Shown: positions 1 through 9,769 of the stretch, in pieces
Layout of the letters: each line of letters opens with the position of its first letter
Numbering within the stretch: position 1 is the first letter of the stretch
Made by a program: the position numbers and the translations under genes
Notes under the pieces: model-generated
The model's input: the letters and a program-made list of their open reading frames with translations, nothing else
Databases searched by the model: none
Told to the model about the DNA's origin: nothing
Assembly: GCF_029227915.1 (NCBI RefSeq)
Contig: NC_079875.1
Coordinates: 5,704,001-5,768,000, forward strand
DNA: 64,000 nt
DNA from: Hydractinia symbiolongicarpus
Lineage: Eukaryota > Cnidaria > Hydrozoa > Anthoathecata > Hydractiniidae
Direction of reading: 5' to 3'

Positions 1-188
1 TATACAAAAATCCAACTATTTACGAAATTCGTGATTTGTAAAAAAAGTAATTCTTTCCTATGACGCGCTTATTTTTTATAAACCACTATTAGATTCTTTG
101 CAAAACTCTCGAGAATAATTCAAAAAATTATTGGAAATTTAGTAAAAATTATTCTTCGCGAAATGACATAAGAATTAGTTAACACCAG

Positions 189-1634
189 TTACCAGTGTGG
201 CTCATTGGATATTGTAAGAGAGTAAGAATATGGTGAGAGAGTGAGAATATAGTGAGAGAGTGAGGATTTAGTGAGAGGGTGAGAATATAGTGATAGAGTG
301 AGAATATAGCGAGAGAGTAAGAATATAGTGAGATAGTGAGAATATAGCGAGAGAGTGAGAATATAGCGAGAGAGTGAGAATATAGCGAGAGAGAACACAA
401 AAACATACTCACATAAACTCGAAGTTGTGGAATACATGAGAATCCATTTACTGGCAATTCTTGATACATTTAAACACAAAAGCAAGCCAAGAAAAGAAAG
501 CAGAAACAGTAAAATTGATCCAGTCGACACGATAACATAAAACAATTTTCTTGAAGAAAAATATTTACAATTTCCATTGATTTTCCATTTGAAATTAGCA
601 CCACAAGTCATTGGCAAAAAGACAGGTTTGGAATCATCATTAAGATTGCCACAGAAGTATGAAGCTACACTATATCGATCCGTATTCACTATCAGACCTT
701 CGTGTCCATCTGGTATAGCGCAACCATGAGATTTTTTATCACAATATTTTCCTTTATAACCAAAGTAACAGGAGCAGGTGTGATATACATAATGCTTAAC
801 TTGAAAATCCGCTCCGTATTCTATACTAACTTTTTGGCACTCACCATATTTGCAACGAGAACATTCGGATATTTGTGAACTACAGAAGAATGTGAACGAT
901 ACGCTGACGGAAGAAAAAAATACATCCCAGCTTGATGTGATAAATTCAGGACGTAAAGCAAAATCTTTGTATTTTGTCTTGTATTGAAAAAAAAAGGTTT
1001 CTCCTATTAGAGAGGCTATAACCCATCTTTCTGTTGAAACATTGTAAGAAAGCTTGGTGTTTTTTGGTGGATCATAATGTTCGAATATAGCCCTGTCGGC
1101 TATACGCACAACCTTGCCTTTGACTTTTTTATGTAAAGCAACTATTTTGCCACGATTTAATAGGAACACGTCTCCACCATTGCATGCAACAGTATCATTT
1201 CTCATACAAAAAGGTGTCAAAGTGTAATTTAATTTCATCTTTTTTGAATTTCCATACGTTAAGTAACACTCGCTAAATATATCTGCGAATGGACTTGTTT
1301 CATTTGTATGGTGCATCCAACGTCCTGTTTTTATTTCAATTCTAGTTATGCGTAAAGAACAACGCAGACCTGGAGCTGAAGCATCACCTTGACGAACAAG
1401 AAATCCTACAGAGTGATCAGAACTCATATACGTAAATATCACGTGCGCCTGCATGTGCTCATAAACCGGAAAAACCTCATATTGGGAGTCAATTCTTTTA
1501 TAAATACCATTTAATATATTTACAAATGGAAATGTCTTTTCTGATGGATGTTTGAAATATATTCGGTCACACAGTTCACCATATGCCATCCAATCAGTCA
1601 CTGGTGCAATGAGGAAAAATATCAGCACTCTCAT
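189..1634 (-). CDS. Secreted/single-pass membrane protein with EGF-like module
   Basis: An open frame of 481 codons reads leftward from the ATG at 1634. It starts with a hydrophobic signal-peptide-like stretch (MRVLIFFLIAP). A long ectodomain of unassigned fold carries scattered Cys and several N-glycosylation sequons. Around residues 260-300 there is an EGF-like Cys pattern (CSRCKYGEC, then CSCYFGYKGKYC). A short Cys-containing stretch follows, then a strongly hydrophobic transmembrane segment near residues 367-392. After this segment the frame enters a 19-bp minisatellite, giving a repetitive Ser/Leu/Tyr-rich tail of period 19 residues. A donor-like GTAAAT just after the membrane segment (GT at 451-450 on the minus strand) suggests that the real exon may end at 452 and the tail may be intronic. 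In the 5' UTR a TTTTTTTTAG-GTAAATAAAG context could be a splice acceptor. Ectodomain function not recognised; ORF certain, 3' end uncertain. Confidence 0.7.
   Translation of the reverse strand: MRVLIFFLIAPVTDWMAYGELCDRIYFKHPSEKTFPFVNILNGIYKRIDSQYEVFPVYEHMQAHVIFTYMSSDHSVGFLVRQGDASAPGLRCSLRITRIEIKTGRWMHHTNETSPFADIFSECYLTYGNSKKMKLNYTLTPFCMRNDTVACNGGDVFLLNRGKIVALHKKVKGKVVRIADRAIFEHYDPPKNTKLSYNVSTERWVIASLIGETFFFQYKTKYKDFALRPEFITSSWDVFFSSVSVSFTFFCSSQISECSRCKYGECQKVSIEYGADFQVKHYVYHTCSCYFGYKGKYCDKKSHGCAIPDGHEGLIVNTDRYSVASYFCGNLNDDSKPVFLPMTCGANFKWKINGNCKYFSSRKLFYVIVSTGSILLFLLSFLGLLLCLNVSRIASKWILMYSTTSSLCEYVFVFSLAIFSLSRYILTLSLYSHYLTIFLLSRYILTLSLYSHPLTKSSLSHYILTLSPYSYSLTISNEPHW
212..395. repeat. 19-bp minisatellite, about 9.5 copies
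   Basis: The unit GAGAGAGTGAGAATATAGT (19 bp) repeats head to tail with a few substitutions per copy (AGT/AGC ends, GTAAG/GTGAG variants). Because 19 is not a multiple of 3, the frame rotates each copy. The minus strand lacks stops in at least two frames here, so both the EGF-protein frame and a second 96-codon frame run through it. It sits just downstream of a possible splice donor of the minus-strand gene. Confidence 0.9.
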
Positions 1635-2539
1635 GTTATTTGAATATTTTCTTGTCCTTCTTTTTTCTTTATTTACCTAAAAAAAATAATTATCCATTAA
1701 GAGTTAATTTTCTCACCTGCAGAGCTCTTTTAGTTAAAGGGTTATACCTTATTTAGGTAAAATTCGACAAGGAAAATAGACAGAGATTTCGCGATTTGTT
1801 CGATCGAAAACGAACGAACGAACTATTTGGTGGTATAAACCATGGTTTATGAACATGATAACTTTTTTAGTACAAATAGTTATCAGTTTAATGAACGCTC
1901 TATGTGAGGTTATTTTTGCTTTGAAAATTAACAAAATTACGTACTCGCGATGCAATTCGATCCAGACGCGCCGACAACTGCTATTCACATGGCTTCATGT
2001 CAACATTTCAATTGATGGATGACGTCATCGTTTTAATATCGAAGTCAAAATTAGTGAACCATCTAATGACCCTTGTGGCTTTACTTGTCAAGAACTAAAC
2101 ACTAGAGACGAATGTAAAAGTCGGACCTTAGTAAAAACGTTTTACTTAATTTTTGTTCTTTTTTTAGATGCTGTCCCGTGGGTCTTGCTTCTGAATTTTA
2201 TTTTCCTGCAGAGATGCATATAAAGATTTTATAATGGATTTTTAATCTTGTTTTTTTATATATTTTAGAAATAAAGATGATCAAATTATAGACATATTAC
2301 CAGAATAAGAATGCTCATTGTTGGTTTGTTGATACAGCATTAATGTCACAATGTTTCACTAAAAGATATATGGGATTTATAATATACTATTTTTAATACT
2401 GTTGATAATTCATGAAACTCTATTGACCGATTAAACCCTAATTTTTAAAAAACGTGGTTTTATTTTAGTGTAAAAGAAATGAAAACCAAATTTGTTGGAA
2501 ATATTTATTAGCTAGCTGTCTAAATAATAAAATAAAAGA
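1635..2539. other. Intergenic, no gene seen
   Basis: AT-rich DNA upstream of the minus-strand EGF gene and therefore probably containing its promoter. A 79-codon frame at 1749-1988 (minus) has no recognisable domain and no signal of coding bias. No repeat structure was noticed. Confidence 0.5.
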
Positions 2540-2936
2540 GAGAGAATAAAAGAGAAGGGAATAAAAGCAGTGTGTAGCAATTTTGAAGATTTCTTCGAGA
2601 TAAGATCGCACAGTAGAAAAACCCGAAACAACAATTACTTACTGACAATACCTAGAGTGAGACTTGAAGTAAATAGATCTGGTTTTAAATTTATGGGATC
2701 AAAGATTTATAATGACTTGCCAATCGAAATTCGAAAATCGGATACTTTAACAAGTTTCGTAAGAAACACTAAAAGCTATTTTATCCAGTAATAAATTATT
2801 TTATGCCTCATTGTAAAGCTAGTATTTTTAACTCATATTTTTAACTGTCATATAATAATAATATTTTATAATTTTATTTTTCACAGGACATATATTAAGA
2901 GCAGTTTTTTAAAAACTGAATTATATCCATCCTGTA
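2540..2936 (+). mobile_element. 3' end of a non-LTR (LINE) retrotransposon
   Basis: The short frame ending in TAA at 2791 reads like the extreme C-terminus of LINE reverse transcriptase ORFs. It has the layout basic-Asn run (RKTRNNNYLLTIPRVRLE), then FKFMGSKIYNDLP, then IRKSDTLTSFVRNTKSYF, matching the family pattern 'PRVRTE..FSFRGPKLWNSLP..LR....SFKKKLK.YL'. About 90 bp after the stop lies an imperfect palindrome (2882-2936: ACAGGACATATATT... to ...ATATCCATCCTGT, with a central CAGTTTTTTAAAAACTG), consistent with a structured 3' tail. Nothing of the upstream RT was found, so this is a 5'-truncated copy, as is usual for LINEs. Confidence 0.65.
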
Positions 2937-5524
2937 TAAGCATTCATAATAAGAAGAACTTTTTCTTTAGTTAAGAATTTGAAAGTAGTATCGTTACAAA
3001 CCCGAGTTCATCTCTCCTTTTTCCCTCTTTAAAGCACTGACTGCCATTTTTCTATAAACATCTGTTTTTCTATATAAGTTGAATTAAGTTTATAGAAGAA
3101 CAGAAGTTTATAGAAAAAAAGAGTCATCATAAAACACGGAAAAATGATAAACTTTATTAATATTCTTTATGTTCCCCTCTGCTTAAGTGAGAAAACTTTA
3201 AGTATTTATAACTTTCTCGGCAGTTTTTCCCGTTCTCTTTTTTCTTCTTTTCTTTCAGATTAGAAATTTTAAACGTCGTTTGTTTTCCAATTTCGATTTG
3301 TATAATGTGCGCCAAAAAGCCATATCAGGCCCAGCACGCAGAACCAAAACATACACTGTTTATCTAAGAATATCTTCTTTGAAATACGCAAATAGGTAAA
3401 ATACCTTTTAATCTGGAGGTCATAGCTGAACTTGACTAATTTTTTTGAAAATGTTTCCTCGTAACAAATATTTACGCTCGTTTAAATGGCAAATGGACTT
3501 CGCTTGCGCCAATCTTGCTTCGCCTGCTTAGCAAAAAAACCCAAAACAAACGCCATTGTGAAACACGAATATAAAATGTTAACCATAAAAAAGCTTACCA
3601 ACCTTCGTGATATTGGTTATACTTTGAGTTATAAAAGACTAGCTTGCGGAGAATTCAATGCTTGATTTAAAGAACATACTTTATATTTCGACAGTAGTTT
3701 GTTAACCTCGACCTCGTTTGTTGATCAAAGGTAGATAACTCATTTGATCATACCGCGAATAAAACAAATGTCAATTTGTCTATTGTTTCTATTTGACAAC
3801 TTGAACAAGGTCAATTCTTTAATGCTTTTCCACTTTGACCTTTTATATAATTACATGTGTGTCGGTTAAGAAAGTCAAAACTTCTTCCAATTACTGCGCT
3901 TTTTATCGCGCAGGTCTGGGCACGAGCGAAGCACTTGTGGGTTAAATTTTGATACCCTCACAGAGCGTGAGTCATTTCCTAAGGAAAACATGAAGCACGC
4001 TGAGACAATCAGTCATTTTCTTCTTTGATTTTACAATAATTTGATACTCAGTACTGACATTAGGGTACATATTATAAAGGTTTAAGACTTAACTCACCTA
4101 ATCCTAGCACTTCACGCGGGAATTCATCTATATATCCCTATACATCCCTAGCTAGCTATGTAATATATATAATAGTAATTTGTAATTTGTAACAAAAAGT
4201 TAACTTTAGAGGTAAAGCTAAGTTAGCAATGAACAATAATAATGAGCGCTCTGTCAAGACCAGTCATTTTAATATCATTTAAGTGTGTATTTTATTTTCA
4301 ATCGATTTCCACTGTCCTCTTTTGTTTATGCTAGCTATATAAATTCTTTACTAACTGCTCTACTGCGTTAATCTATGTCAAACTTGATGGTAGCTATAAA
4401 CATAGCTTAGTTTAGAAAAACTTGCGTTTCAAGTCTTTCCAGCTATAATTTGTTATTCCTTCTTGTCATAGTGCACTCATAATGATAGAATAGTGTTTCA
4501 TTTCAAAACGTTATTCCTCACAGCACAACATGAATGGTACATGTAGCTACTGGTAGCTATCTCCTAATATCAACATCAACATGTCTTCTCTTTCCTTTCT
4601 AAAAAAGTCAGTTTTCTTCTATTCCAATATCTTATCTATGTCAATATACCACAAAGAGGCCTAGCAACAACATCTAAAGCTTACCTCCCACTTTAAAAAA
4701 GTTCGAATCAAAATTCAAAATAATAAAGCAAACATAAAGCCACATTTTGTTGTGTTTACAACATGTATTCTCGTCGAAAGTTGTCATTTTGTGGTAACTT
4801 TTTTTCGGATTAAACCAGACGTCATCTTTCCGGATAGCAAAAAAAAATTACAACTATGTTTGGTCTTTTTGTGCTATACCTTTTTGCATTAAGAAAAATA
4901 GAAGTAGCGATAAAAAGTATTCTTTTTTCAGCCTTTTAAACAGGTAAGAAACAACGAGCTGTGTGGCCTCATGAACAGAGTCAATACACTTCCAGAATGG
5001 GTTTCGATATTAGATAAGTACTTTTTACCACATGTTTTGATTAATCTCTTCGTGCACCCTCTTCTTTTACGTGACTTTTCTATTATATTGGTACGAAGCA
5101 GGACTTTTCGGGGTTCTATTTTGCTCTGTGCGCTGGCTAGCTAGCTAACTAGCCACAGAAATGCTTAGTGAAGTCCTTATTGTGAAGAGTAATTCATACA
5201 GCTAGGTAGCTATAAATAACATAAGGTAGAACAATTGATTTTATTACACAAAAATGGAGAAAATATAACATAACATTTTTGTATTTTTGTTGGAAAAAGA
5301 AAATGTTTGCATCTAGATTCGTTATGTACTTAAACTTAAATTCTGTGTCATTTAAAACTTTTGACAAATTTGTATAAAAATAGCCTTCTAAATTATGACA
5401 GAAAAACTTTGCTTCTAAACTTTATCCATGACAACAAAAGATAAATAAAACAATAATCTGCCATTGTAGTTTCTTCATGTATATCAATGCTACTTAACAA
5501 TAAAACAGTTGTTTTCCTAGTTGC
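2937..5524. other. Intergenic, no gene seen
   Basis: About 2.6 kb of AT-rich sequence without a supportable ORF. Several short AGCTAGCT palindromic runs occur (about 4150 and 5140). No domain-bearing frame or long repeat was recognised. Confidence 0.5.
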
Positions 5525-5595
5525 ATACCTTATCGGACAAAACTTTGTCGGACAAAATTTTCGTCAAACAAAATTTTTCGTCGTTTGGTATTTAT
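5525..5595 (+). mobile_element. Fragment with the TACCTTATCGG terminal motif
   Basis: The sequence ATACCTTATCGGACAAAACTT opens with the same 11-bp end as the TIR element at 6165-6472 and continues with a repeated GTCGGACAAAA motif and its TTTTCGTC-type counterpart. No matching right end was found, so it reads as a broken or diverged relative. Confidence 0.4.
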
Positions 5596-6164
5596 AAAAA
5601 AAAATATTGAAGAAAGAAGATGTACAACATTGCTTGAATGTAAATTACGTTTCATCGTAATTAAAGCCAGTAAAATTATTTTTACAAATTTTCATTCCTC
5701 AATCTTGCTTGCATATAATGCTGTATATATGGAGGAAGCATAAAAGATAATTACTTTATATCTAGTACGGTCTTGCCCCCGTGCCTTTTTGTGGTAGAGT
5801 TTTGTGTTGTATCATTAGTAATATGTTGTTCGTAGTTGTGGGGTGTGGTTTGTAAAAAGTGGTTTAGTAAGTTCTGTATATTGTTTTTTCGCAGTTTTCT
5901 TTATTGTCGTATTGCGCTCATTTCTTCTACAGCGCGTTTTCACAGTTATGAGGTTTCTCTATGTGTTTTCAGTTGTGTTTTTAATCTACTCAGTCCTTTT
6001 TTATGAGTTTCTATGTGTGTTTTTAGTTCTTGTTCTTATAATGTCTGTGTTGAACATCGAGTAAATCGAGAGGGTGGTTGTTTCTTGTTGTTTGTCTCGA
6101 TGTCCCAACCACTATGGTAAATCACTTCCACTGCGGTAGCCTAAGCTTATCCGTACAGCACTAG
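5596..6164. other. Intergenic, no gene seen
   Basis: A 73-codon Phe/Val-rich frame at 5843-6064 is low complexity (GT-rich DNA). It has no start context or domain that would support a gene. Confidence 0.45.
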
Positions 6165-6472
6165 TACCTTATCGGTAAAAAAAGTCGGCAAAAAGTAACT
6201 AAGTTTTGGCTAGGAGACTGATATTTTTTGCCGACATTTTTTTTCCTACCGATATTTTTTTTCCGACTTTTTTTCCGACCCTTTTTTAGCCGTTGTTGCT
6301 TTCTTGTTGCTAATTTTTATTAGTTTTGTGCAATTATTCTTTATTAGTATCTAAATTCAAAAATTTAGTCGGCAAAAAGTGACTTAATTTTGTCCAAGTG
6401 ACTAACATTTTTGTCGACTTTTATTTTTGCCGACTAATTTTTTTGCCGACTTTTTTTTTTACCGATAAGGTA
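6165..6472. mobile_element. Short TIR element (MITE), TACCTTATCGG ends
   Basis: Left end TACCTTATCGGTAAAAAAAG (6165) is mirrored by the right end ending CCGATAAGGTA (6472). The inverted similarity continues inward through AGTCGGCAAAAAGT. Several further inverted copies of GTCGGCAAAAA / TTTTTGCCGAC lie inside, so the whole 308 bp can fold back. The outermost TA on each side may be a TA target duplication with CCTTATCGG as the true end. No coding capacity. Confidence 0.75.
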
Positions 6473-7129
6473 TGTCGTATATAACCGAAAGTAGGTTTGT
6501 TCAAAGACTGAGAAAGGAAAGGTTTCCGAGTTAAACCATAAACCATTCAATAGAACTGCTTTAAAGAAGCAGGGTCTAAAGTATCATCAGCATCGTCAGC
6601 ACCACCAAGTTTAAAAATAAAACTGAGTTAGTCAGAGACTACGTCAAAGACTTAGCTATCAAATATCATAATAAAGTGTCAACAAGACGGCACAAGTAGG
6701 AAGAGTAACCCATCGCCTTCGACAAAAAATTTAAAATCAGAGACTAGTTGTCATTAAATCCCCATAGTCGATCCTAAGTTTAGTTCACTGCAACTATCAG
6801 ACGTGGATGCAAACTTGTTCATCAGCAACGCCCTGAAATTGCAATTGTTCATGGCTATCTTTGCTAAAATGGTTGAGACAGAAACGCAAAGCTAGAAAAG
6901 ATGTCTGTACGGTTTCTTAAATATCTCCTAGGCGAACCAAGGCAGCTAGTTCAAGGGTGAAGTTATCAACCACATTGCAATGACTCTGCAAAGTCCATTT
7001 TGTTACATCACTATGGAGGACGTTCCAAAATACTAAACGAATATAAACGAGAGCTGTATTCTTGGTCAAAAATAAAACCAAATGAGTTGTCGAGTCTTCG
7101 AAAGTTCTACTCTGAGACACTTTGTATTG
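6473..7129. other. Intergenic, no gene seen
   Basis: No supportable gene. The 116-codon minus-strand frame at 6917-7267 partly overlaps the degenerate tandem repeat at 7130-7470 and carries no domain I recognise. Confidence 0.4.
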
Positions 7130-7470
7130 TCTATGGACGATAATCGCATTAGTTTCGTTACAGGCTCCAGGTTCACAAATTAGACTAACGAGCCTTGTAT
7201 AATCTTGGGCAGTTAACTCTAAGATTTTCTTTACAAACCCAAAGTCAGAAACTAATCTTAGACACATTGTCTAAGTACGTTAGCTGCGGTAGTTTCGTCA
7301 CAGACTCAAAGTACGCGAACTAATTTTAGGGACATTGTAATATCGATGGACGATAACTCCAGTAGTTATCTTACAAACTCCAGATACGCAAATTACGCTT
7401 AGGGGCCGTTTTTACTCCAGAGCTATTAGCTCTCGTAGTTCGGTTACATTCTGCAGGTACCGAATGAAAA
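7130..7470. repeat. Degenerate tandem repeat, period about 70 bp
   Basis: A motif of the form TAGTTTCGTTACAGGCTCC...TACGCAAATTA recurs at roughly 7150, 7221, 7290, 7373 and 7437 with many substitutions, and GTCTATGGACGATAA-like blocks lie between copies. Spacing is 65-80 bp. This looks like an old, diverged satellite remnant. Confidence 0.5.
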
Positions 7471-7951
7471 CACTAGAGGTTATTGTAATTGAATACTAAC
7501 TTTGAGATTTCCCCTTCCTTTTGACTTTAAGTAAATAAACTTTTGCGTTCAAAATGCAGAAAGGCGCAAAAAACGTTTCTGTCCTTAAAATATAGTAAAC
7601 TTTCACTCTGCAGGGAAATAAAACAGATAGAATTAAACAATTGTTAATTTCTAAAAATTAGTTGATTAATGAAATTTTCCATTCCGATCCGAACTAAAAG
7701 TTAAAATCAATTAAATTTTTCTTACAGACAGAAATACAGATTTTTTTAAGGGAATAATTAGCATATGGGCAATCTAATTAAAGTATTTTATTAAACATGC
7801 TGCGTCAGAATAAATTTGGGAAGTGTTTATTAAACATATTTACAAACCAGAAAAACAAAACAAAAAACAAATGCTCTCGCTTGAAACCTTTGTGGCAATT
7901 AAACATTCCCTCTAAAATGTTATTGTTACATTTGTAGAGGATATAATACTT

Positions 7952-7999
7952 TCATATCCGTGTTCCCAGCGTTTATAAACGCTTGGAACACGGATGTGA
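7952..7999. repeat. 48-bp near-perfect palindrome
   Basis: TCATATCCGTGTTCCCAGCG is followed directly by its inverse across the centre TTTATAAA, with two mismatches over 24-nt arms and no loop. It may be the head-to-head ends of a very short foldback element or a cruciform-forming site. No adjacent gene explains it. Confidence 0.85.
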
Positions 8000-8231
8000 A
8001 ATGGCAAGAACCTCTTTGATTGAGATTGATATTTTCACCTTGTTTTAAAAAGAATGATCATTGTCAGAAGAGATTTAATAATTTTGTATTAAACTATTCC
8101 AAATAACTGGACTATGACATGAAGTTAAAAATCACTGTCCTTAGTTTTTTAAACGGGACCAAATGACTTGTAACCCTCATAATAATATATTGGAAAAGAC
8201 AAATCAAATCTCGTAAGCCATTATATGCACT

Positions 8232-8300
8232 ATTTTTTATATAGAACAAGCGCCATTTGAATTTGTATTTTTATATAGAACAAGCGCCATTTGAATTTGT
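8232..8300. repeat. 34-bp tandem duplication
   Basis: The unit ATTTTTATATAGAACAAGCG plus CCATTTGAATTTGT occurs twice back to back, nearly identical, so the duplication is recent. Confidence 0.85.
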
Positions 8301-9717
8301 TGAAGCGCACTTTACGGACTAAGGACTTAGAATCTTAGGCTTCGGTTAGATCCAAATTGTTGAACGATACAAATTTCTGTTGATTAGAACTGACCGTTGC
8401 GTAGGTTATTAAAAAATGTACACATTCAGAAACTGCGATTAACACATTTTGAACGTTCTTTACCTGATATACAGGTCGGATGATACTGTTTAAACATTTC
8501 GAATACAACAGCCACTAAATCAGATGGCTATTCTCATGAATATTATATCTAGGGCTGTAGTTGTAGATTTAATTTTGTTTAAGTGAAAGATGTTGAAGAG
8601 ATCTATTTATTTTCTGAGTTGCTCTGAAAAATGATTTAATGTTAAAAATATTTCAGTGTAGTTGACACTCTGATTAATGTTATGTAAGATACAATAGTTT
8701 CAAATGATCATAATTATTAATATTTCTATTGATAGTAATTTCTAATACTTTTAAAAAGGAATTAAAATAACCACATGGCATGCATTATACGAGTCACTGC
8801 GCAAATTATGCATGAATTGTGTTGGCAATGCTGTATGTAAAAAGATTATTGGTTATCACAAGCATCATTGCCATTTCACCAACATGGTATTAACATTGTA
8901 CTTTCTCATGGTAATTCAAAAAAGAGGAAAAGCAGGAAATATTTTACAAAAGTTTTCAAAATCAAACGCTCCACAAATATTCCAAAATTTTAAATTCAAC
9001 GGTACAACTTTTATAAGCACTAAGTGAAAACAGGACCTCCGCGAAATATGAAACATTCTTGTTTCACGTGTTTCACTATTTTGTATTTATTTATTCATGA
9101 AGATGTTTTAGTAAAAACTATTTAAATTTTCATTGCTTCATCAATTAAGGTACTTCTGCGGAAACGTAGTTTATTGGTTCAATTACATTACTTTCTCACC
9201 GCATGCTGAGTGTAACATTGCCTCCTCGAGTAATTTACTTGGGTGTTAATCTTAAACAGTATCTCATTAGCATATCCTTTGTTTACTAATTAAACCATTA
9301 ATTACATTAATTACAATCGTTATTAACATATTCTATTAATGAATATATTAACTACTGGCTCGACAAAATATTCGTATATCCGTCTAAGTAGCTAGTAGCT
9401 GCATGCTAAGACATGAAATGGCAAGGAATGTTCGAATTAACTTTTATAAGTTTTGAAAGTATAGAAGACTAGCGTGTAACTATTTTAGAAACCTGTATTG
9501 AGCAGGAGTTATAAGTCCTTCGTGTATATTCTTTTGGAATATCAAGTTTGAAAATGTTTCTTGCTAAGCTAAGCAATATTTGATCGAATTAAGTCGTGTT
9601 AATTTTGAACAAAATTTTAATATGTTGAGTATAACAACATTACATGTTTTATATGTCTAGCGTTTTGAAATATAGATTTGTGTATATTTATCAATTATAT
9701 AGATTAAAATATATAAA
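8301..9717. other. Upstream region of the AbfB-tectonin gene
   Basis: About 1.4 kb before the proposed first coding exon. AT-rich. A 71-codon frame at 8812-9027 has no recognisable domain. A promoter and 5' UTR should be here, but no specific element can be supported. Confidence 0.4.
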
Positions 9718-9769
9718 ATGCACGAGTTGATGTTTTTGGTGGTGCTTTTTGCAATGGCTATCACTTTCG
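9718..9769 (+). CDS. Exon 1: signal peptide of the AbfB-tectonin gene
   Basis: ATG at 9718 opens MHELMFLVVLFAMAITF, a classic signal-peptide core, and is followed at once by a good donor (G-GTATGT). It leaves phase 1, which fits the acceptor CTTGCAG at 12347 and makes an Ala codon across the join. The exon is too short to be found by ORF length. Confidence 0.7.

Noticed and set aside
179-469. 96-codon minus-strand ORF
   Set aside because: Same 19-bp minisatellite read in another frame; no independent start or domain support.
5843-6064. 73-codon Phe/Val-rich ORF
   Set aside because: Low-complexity GT/T-rich DNA gives hydrophobic pseudo-peptides; no further support.
6917-7267. 116-codon minus-strand ORF
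   Set aside because: It overlaps a degenerate tandem repeat and has no recognisable domain, splice context or neighbours.
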